From contig CAMCUN010000035.1 in NCBI GenBank assembly GCA_945878995.1, forward strand, positions 1 through 36,194: a DNA stretch of 36,194 bases, given 5' to 3'. Shown piece after piece: positions 32,064-36,194 of this stretch (position 1 is the first letter of the stretch; every line of letters begins with the position of its first letter). This DNA comes from Polaromonas sp. YR568. Lineage in GTDB: Bacteria > Pseudomonadota > Gammaproteobacteria > Burkholderiales > Burkholderiaceae_C. Made by a program: the position numbers and the translations under genes. A model generated the notes under the pieces. The model was not told the DNA's origin. It saw nothing but the letters and a program-made list of their open reading frames with translations, and did not search any database.

Positions 32064-32125
32064 TTGACAACACGCATTGGCATGTTGACAACAACAATTA
32101 TCGCTGTCACAATGACAGTTGTCAA
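32064..32125. promoter_or_regulatory. Interlocked divergent promoters with a central dyad
   Basis: On the minus strand TTGACA (32125-32120), a 17-base spacer and GATAAT (32102-32097) form a near-consensus promoter for the deacetylase-like gene. On the plus strand TTGACA (32085-32090), 17 bases and CACAAT (32108-32113) form a promoter for the MerR-like gene. The dyad CTGTCACAATGACAG (32104-32118) lies in the spacer of the minus promoter and over the plus -10. TTGACAAC also repeats at 32064 and 32085, exactly 21 bp apart, and appears inverted at 32118-32125. A dyad in the -35/-10 spacer is the classical MerR arrangement. Confidence 0.65.
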
Positions 32126-32173
32126 TGTCAGTATGCAGCCCGCAGGCGGCATGCACAACAGGAGGTCAACCCT

Positions 32174-33151
32174 ATGAACAAAACGATAGAAAAGCTGCGC
32201 CACGACTTTCAGGGCGGTGCCGAGGCGCTGATTGACGCCGCCCAACTGCTGGTGAAAAAGCTCAGCCTGGCGCAGGAGGGCAGCGAGGGCAATGAACGGT
32301 TGCTGCGGCACTATGTGTCGATCGGGGTGGTCGACAAGCCCCTGCGCGAGGGGCGCGACGCGCTGTATGGCTTTAGGCACCTGGTGCAGTTTGTGGCCGC
32401 TCGCCGGCTGCTGACCGAGGGCTTTTCATTGGCGCAAATTGCCAAGTACACCGCGGTGGTGGCCACCGACGACCTGGCTCGCTACCTTGAAAAAACCGAC
32501 CGCAAGAGCGAGGCCGAGCTCTTGGTGGCGGCCTTCCGTTCAGAAGGTGCCAGCCGCAGCTCGCCGCCCGCAGCTGCCACGCGCAAGGCTGCGCCACCCA
32601 AGCCGCTGTCCAGCCTGTCCACCGGCATGGGCATGGTCGATGTGATGCACGAAATGCGCGAGATGGAGCAGCGGGTGAATGCGCAACTCAGGGACTTGCA
32701 GACCAAGGTGCACGACATGGTGGAAGGCGCCTTGCGCGGCGCGGGCTCGCGTGTGGAGGTGCAGCGCATAGACCCGGTGGAACTCAAGGTGGCCGTGCGC
32801 AAGCTGGCCGAGATGATGGAAGAGGCCACCCAGCGCTTTGACCAAATGTTGCACAAGCCCATGCTGATGATTGAAAAGCAGATGGAACAGCAGCGCTACT
32901 TGTTTGAGCAGGCGCACAAGCAAAAAGATTTTCTGGAGAACATGTTCGAGAAGTTGCTGCATGAGCAACGTGACGAGCTCAGGCAGTTCTTCGGGCGTCA
33001 GGCACAGCAACTTGAAGAGACGCGGCACATGCAAAAAAGCTTTTTTCAAGACGTGATGTGTAGGCTGAACATGCTTGAAGCCGAGACGGCCGCAAAGCTT
33101 GACGCGATTCAAAGTCATATGCAGGCCCAGGCCAGCCTGCCCCCTCCTTAA
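32174..33151 (+). CDS. MerR-like DNA-binding protein with long coiled coil
   Basis: A 325-residue protein. Residues about 40-85 (NERLLRHYVSIGVVDKPLRE, then YGFRHLVQFVAARRLLTEGF and SLAQIAKYT) form a MerR-type winged helix. A proline- and alanine-rich linker (residues about 125-150) follows. The rest is heptad-rich, Gln/Glu-rich helix (MHEMREMEQRVNAQLRDLQT, then EKQMEQQRYLFEQAHKQKDF and others), much longer than the short dimer helix of ordinary MerR proteins. It lacks an obvious effector domain. A perfect GGAGGT lies just before the ATG. The dyad upstream suggests it regulates itself and the divergent deacetylase gene. The VWA gene follows 45 bases later, so the two probably share a transcript, and the coiled coil may contact the VWA protein. 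Confidence 0.82.
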   Translation: MNKTIEKLRHDFQGGAEALIDAAQLLVKKLSLAQEGSEGNERLLRHYVSIGVVDKPLREGRDALYGFRHLVQFVAARRLLTEGFSLAQIAKYTAVVATDDLARYLEKTDRKSEAELLVAAFRSEGASRSSPPAAATRKAAPPKPLSSLSTGMGMVDVMHEMREMEQRVNAQLRDLQTKVHDMVEGALRGAGSRVEVQRIDPVELKVAVRKLAEMMEEATQRFDQMLHKPMLMIEKQMEQQRYLFEQAHKQKDFLENMFEKLLHEQRDELRQFFGRQAQQLEETRHMQKSFFQDVMCRLNMLEAETAAKLDAIQSHMQAQASLPPP

Positions 33152-33196
33152 GCCCCCATACCCCCCCTTAACCCCCCCAAAGAAAGAAGGTACCCC

Positions 33197-34492
33197 ATGA
33201 AAATCGTGATCAACCCCATTCGGCCCGCGCTGTGCGAGGCCGCTCAAGACTTCCACCTGCTGGTGCGCCTGCAGTCCGAGCCGCAGGCCGGTTTCAAGCG
33301 AACGCCGCTGAACCTGGTGCTGGTGGTTGACCGTTCCGGCTCTATGCAGGGCAGCAAGCTCACCGAGGCCAAGCGCTGCGTGATTGACCTGATCAAGCGC
33401 ATGAGCCCCACCGACCAAGTGGGCGTGGTGCAGTACGACGATGTGGTCGATACCTTGATGCCGCTGTCCCAGGTGGAGCAGGTGGGTGCTGTGATTGAGG
33501 CACTGGTGCAAGGCATCACCGCCAACGGCAGCACTGACCTGCACGCCGGCTGGCTGCGCGGTAGCGAAATGCTGGCGCCCCTTGCTGGCCGCGACGCCGC
33601 CTGCCATGTGATGCTGCTGTCAGACGGTCAGGCCAATCGCGGCCTGACCCATGTCGCACGGATGTGCGAGCAGGTGGCGGCTTTGGCCGGCGCAGGCGTG
33701 ACCACCACCACCGTGGGTCTGGGGGCTGACTTCAATGAGGAGTTGATGACCGCCATGGCACAAGCCGGGCAGGGCAGCGCGCACTACGGGGAGCGCGCGG
33801 TCGACTTGGCCGAAACCTTTGATGCCGAAATGGGTTTGCTCTCGCAGTTGCAGTGGCGCTCGGTGGAAATGTCGGTCGCCAACGCCCCGGCCGGCCTGGA
33901 CATGCTCAATGCCTACGACCGCACCCCCAGCGGCTGGCGCATGCCCTCGGTGGCCATGGGCTCTGAATGCTGGGCCTTGCTGCGCATGCCCATGCGCGAG
34001 GCGATGCGCCTGCAAAGGCAGCAAGGAACGGTGATGGCTGTTACGGTGCAGGCCACAGATGCCAGCGGCGAACGCCAGACCTTCACCGGGCAGCTGCCGG
34101 TTTTGCCCGTGGTGCAGCAGGCCGAATACGAAGCCTTGCAAACCCACGAGCTGGTGCAGCGCCGCATCCATGAGCTGGACGCTGCGCAGCTGCAACTGCA
34201 AATCCGCGAGGCCGCATTGCGGGGCGATTGGATGCAGGTCGAGCAACTGCTGGCCCAACTCGAAACCCTGGGCCGCCACGAGCCCTGGGTGGCTGCATCG
34301 ATTGCCTTTACCCGGCAACTGATGCGCGATCGCGACGAGCAGCGCATGTCTAAAGAAATGCTCTACAAGTCACGCAAGATGAGCCACCGCTTGTCGAGCA
34401 CCGACGAGGCGATTTTCAGCATGTCTCAGGAAATCGACGAGCCAGCCTTCCTGCGTCGCAAGACGGTGGAGGGCAGGGGCACGCAGACCTGA
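33197..34492 (+). CDS. von Willebrand factor A domain protein
   Basis: A 431-residue cytoplasmic-looking VWA protein with no signal peptide or membrane segment. The metal-ion-dependent adhesion site is complete: VVDRSGSMQGS (D45, S47, S49), NGSTDLHAGW (T113) and LLSDGQANRG (D143). After the VWA domain (about 38-215) comes a beta-rich region and then a helical C-terminal third (HELVQRRIHELDAAQLQLQI, then LLAQLETLGRHEPW). This resembles the YfbK/VIT-less VWA proteins used as adaptors for other proteins. AGAAGG precedes the ATG. It is co-oriented with the MerR-like gene and probably forms a complex with a partner protein; which one is unknown. Confidence 0.88.
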   Translation: MKIVINPIRPALCEAAQDFHLLVRLQSEPQAGFKRTPLNLVLVVDRSGSMQGSKLTEAKRCVIDLIKRMSPTDQVGVVQYDDVVDTLMPLSQVEQVGAVIEALVQGITANGSTDLHAGWLRGSEMLAPLAGRDAACHVMLLSDGQANRGLTHVARMCEQVAALAGAGVTTTTVGLGADFNEELMTAMAQAGQGSAHYGERAVDLAETFDAEMGLLSQLQWRSVEMSVANAPAGLDMLNAYDRTPSGWRMPSVAMGSECWALLRMPMREAMRLQRQQGTVMAVTVQATDASGERQTFTGQLPVLPVVQQAEYEALQTHELVQRRIHELDAAQLQLQIREAALRGDWMQVEQLLAQLETLGRHEPWVAASIAFTRQLMRDRDEQRMSKEMLYKSRKMSHRLSSTDEAIFSMSQEIDEPAFLRRKTVEGRGTQT

Positions 34493-34498
34493 GGGCAC

Positions 34499-34697
34499 GA
34501 CGAAGCACTCACTATCGCCAAACGCGAAATGGCCAAGGCCTCACGCCGCAGCCATTTTTAAATCACTGGCAACGGTGCCACGCGATGCCCCCACCCCGGC
34601 CCTCCCCCAGAGGGGGAGGGAGTAAATCGGGGATTTTGTCTCCCTCGACCCTTTGGGGCTGTGGAGAGGGGCACGCGTGAGGAAACGGTGGTGCTGC
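34499..34697 (+). repeat. Composite GC-rich repeat, left copy
   Basis: Three modules seen again near 35.9-36.2 kb occur here. Module A (34499-34584) contains GAAGCACTCACT, TCGCCAAACGC and CACGCCGCAGCC. Module B (34583-34633) contains CCCCACCCCGGCCCTCCCCC and the inverted CCTCCCCCAGAGGGGGAGG. Module C (about 34674-34694) contains CGTGAGGAAACGGTGGTGC. Modules A and B share most bases with their second copies. The inner CCCTCCCCC/GGGGGAGGG arms could form a hairpin and may act as terminator of the VWA gene. Similar repeats are dispersed in many Comamonadaceae genomes, by recollection. Confidence 0.7.
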
Positions 34698-34703
34698 ATT
34701 AAT

Positions 34704-34734
34704 TGGGGTCAGATGCCAATGCATTGAATCCCCA
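34704..34734. repeat. Possible REP-like hairpin
   Basis: TGGGG (34704-34708) pairs with CCCCA (34730-34734), and inside ATGC-CAAT-GCAT forms a small second stem. TGGGGTCAGA is a familiar beginning of REP elements linked to REP-associated tyrosine transposases. It lies about 100 bases beyond the stop of the minus-strand WYL gene. Short stems make this tentative. Confidence 0.3.
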
Positions 34735-34832
34735 GGCTTCTTGCGCCGCAAGCGATCGAAGGCCACAGGACTGTGGGTTCTGCGGCCAATCGCCCTGTTG
34801 GCTCAGCTCCCAAATGACAGAAAGCAGAAATT

Positions 34833-35795
34833 TCAGCGGTACAGGCCGCGCATCCGCTCGATCTGCTCTTGCACCTGTTTGCGCAGGCTGGCCGGTGCCA
34901 TGACTTGCACATCGGCGCCAAAGCGCAAGATGTCACCAATCAATTCGCGCTCGTCGGCATAGGGCAGGCGCAGGCTGTAGCTGCCGTCGGCGTGGAGTGT
35001 GCCTTGCTGCTGGGGGTGCCAGTTTTCATGGCGCACCCATTCGGCGCGGCTGGCGCTGAAGGTGAGTTCGGCCCAGTCTTTGGGCGCGCCGCCAAAGATG
35101 CCGTAGCCCGCGGTGAACTGGTTGCGCATGTTTTCCAGGTCGACGTCTTTGGCGGGCTTGTCGAGGATATCGGCCTGGGTGATGGCGTCGATGGAGAAGC
35201 TGCGCAGGTCCTTGCGCAGGTGGCACCAGGCGTCTACATACCAGTTGTCGCGGTAGTGCAGCAGTTGCTGGGGCGATATCAGGCGCGGCACGGTTTCGCT
35301 TTTTTGCCGGTTGGTGTGAACAATTTGCACCTGCTTGCGCTCGAAGGTGGCCTTGGCGATGGTCTCAAAAGATGCCAGTTGCATGCGCCGCTTGCCAGCA
35401 TGAACCGCACGCACCCGTTGGGTGAGTTCTTGCGGGTCCAGCCCTTGGCGGCTGAGCATGTCGTCTAGCCGCTTGCGAAAGGGTTTGAGCTTGGGGCCGA
35501 GCAGCCCTGGGTCGAGCTGCTCGATCATGTGTTGGATGGTCATGAGCGCCAGGATCTCGTCTTGCGTGAACCACAAGCCGGGCAGCTCCGTCGAGCCGGG
35601 GTTTGCATCCAGCCGGTAGCCGCCCAGGTCTTTGTCAAAGACGATGGGCGTGCCCAAGCGGTCGCGCATTTTGGCAATGTCACGCTTGAAGGTGGCCAGC
35701 GAAATTTCCTGTGCCGCCATGAGCTCGTCGGCCGACATGGCGCGGCGGTGACTGAGCAGGGTTTTGTATCGGTACAGGCGGTCTGTTTCTGACAT
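34833..35795 (-). CDS. WYL-domain transcriptional regulator (YafY/PafC type)
   Basis: A 320-residue regulator. The N-terminal winged helix (about residues 1-62) reads YRYKTLLSHRRAMSADELMA and ISLATFKRDIAKMRDRLGTP. The WYL domain (about 145-215) has RLISPQQLLHYRDNWYVDAW and LRKDLRSFSIDAI, with WYV in place of the exact WYL. A WCX-like extension (ELTFSASRAEWVRHENW, then YADERELIGDILRFGADV) ends the protein. WYL regulators sense nucleic acids or other ligands and often control DNA-damage or phage-defence genes. No defence genes are in this window. It stands alone between two repeat blocks. The ATG at 35795 has no clear ribosome site. Confidence 0.88.
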   Translation of the reverse strand: MSETDRLYRYKTLLSHRRAMSADELMAAQEISLATFKRDIAKMRDRLGTPIVFDKDLGGYRLDANPGSTELPGLWFTQDEILALMTIQHMIEQLDPGLLGPKLKPFRKRLDDMLSRQGLDPQELTQRVRAVHAGKRRMQLASFETIAKATFERKQVQIVHTNRQKSETVPRLISPQQLLHYRDNWYVDAWCHLRKDLRSFSIDAITQADILDKPAKDVDLENMRNQFTAGYGIFGGAPKDWAELTFSASRAEWVRHENWHPQQQGTLHADGSYSLRLPYADERELIGDILRFGADVQVMAPASLRKQVQEQIERMRGLYR

Positions 35796-35824
35796 GGCGT
35801 GACGGCTGCGGTATTTTTGTTACA

Positions 35825-35841
35825 CAGTATGCTGCATATTG
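35825..35841. promoter_or_regulatory. Palindrome upstream of the WYL regulator gene
   Basis: CAGTATGCTGCATATTG is a 17-bp near-perfect palindrome (TATGC around a central base and GCATA, with CA and TG at the ends). It lies 30 bases before the start at 35795 in AT-rich DNA that could hold the promoter. Autoregulation by the WYL protein is a reasonable inference. Confidence 0.4.
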
Positions 35842-35913
35842 TTCTAATTGACGATCAAGTGTGAGTTGGGGGCTGTGGTTTTATGCCTTGATTCAATGGT
35901 GGGGATTGGCGTG

Positions 35914-36190
35914 CGTGTGAGGAAACGCTGGTGCGGCTCGATGCCCCCACCCCGGCCCTCCCCCAGAGGGGGAGGGAGTCAATCGGGGAGTTTGGCTTTC
36001 TCGCCCAGAGCGGGACGGGGTAAATCCAGTGCACTTTATGCATGAACTCAAGCTGTTTTTTCCCTGCTCCCTCCCCCTCTGGGGGAGGGTTGGGGTGGGG
36101 GGACGATGAAGCACTCACTGTCGCCAAACGCCAAGTGACCAAGGCTTCACGCCGCAGCCTTTTTTGACTCACTGACGGCGGTGCCACGCG
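35914..36190 (+). repeat. Composite GC-rich repeat, right copies
   Basis: Module C (35914-35936), then module B (35939-35992), then an inverted partial module B (about 36066-36102, with CTCCCTCCCCCTCTGGGGGA), then module A (36102-36190) are all found here. The order differs from the left copy: there A-B-C, here C-B-inverted B-A. The two blocks enclose the WYL gene. No transposase gene is seen in either block, so movement would rely on enzymes elsewhere. Confidence 0.7.
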
Positions 36191-36194
36191 GTGG

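Noticed and set aside
32540..33607. 355-codon minus-strand frame across the MerR-like and VWA genes
   Set aside because: It spans two well-supported genes in antisense and is His/Leu-rich without motifs.
34703..34903. Short plus-strand frame overlapping the end of the WYL gene
   Set aside because: It overlaps the WYL coding sequence and repeat-like DNA and has no protein-like motif.
34583..36102. Repeated GC-rich blocks considered as a CRISPR array
   Set aside because: Only two or three copies, unequal spacing, different orientations and no cas genes.

Overview
The window looks like a chromosomal segment of a member of the Burkholderiales, most likely a Comamonadaceae-type betaproteobacterium. 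This is inferred from the GC-rich coding background, the many orphan Bug/TctC periplasmic binding proteins and the gene families present; no rRNA or other marker gene is available to fix the taxon. Most of the window is catabolic: two long operons and a foreign AT-rich cassette, between more ordinary flanking genes.

Left part (1-9036): the 5' end of a minus-strand metallophosphoesterase gene is followed by a plus-strand operon. It encodes an acyl-CoA synthetase, a crotonase, two family III CoA-transferases, a Bug binding protein, an IclR regulator and a thiolase-like protein. Several of these genes overlap by four bases. The set looks like CoA-dependent breakdown of an imported organic acid, controlled by its own in-operon IclR protein. 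A second plus-strand pair (9339-11666) combines a Bug protein with an MmgE/PrpD-family protein.

Middle (about 11.7-16.8 kb): remnants of a mobile element, including a truncated Walker-A ATPase gene, lead into a strikingly AT-rich segment. It carries a Bug protein, a Rieske ring-hydroxylating oxygenase (alpha and beta subunits) and a two-domain VOC protein that is a likely extradiol dioxygenase. Base composition returns abruptly to GC-rich at about 16.8 kb, so this cassette was probably acquired from another source.

Right-middle (16.8-30.2 kb): one long minus-strand unit of tightly packed genes. In transcription order it holds a decayed Bug gene, two FAD dehydrogenase/fumarate-reductase-like flavoproteins, a gentisate 1,2-dioxygenase-like bicupin, an MhpA-like FAD monooxygenase, an IclR regulator, a fumarylacetoacetate-hydrolase-family enzyme, two Bug proteins, two more flavoproteins and a small membrane protein. 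A TTGACA-type promoter overlapped by a perfect 11-bp inverted repeat lies at its head. The combination suggests uptake of a cyclic substrate, ring dehydrogenation or aromatization by the flavoproteins, hydroxylation, gentisate-type ring cleavage and hydrolysis. I know of no described pathway with this exact gene set, and it is the best candidate here for a new system.

Right end (30.4-36.2 kb): a histone-deacetylase-like hydrolase and a membrane-anchored protein are divergent from a MerR-like coiled-coil protein and a von Willebrand A protein. Their two promoters interlock around a dyad. A WYL-domain regulator follows, flanked on both sides by copies of a composite GC-rich repeat. No tRNA, rRNA, CRISPR array or intact transposase was found.
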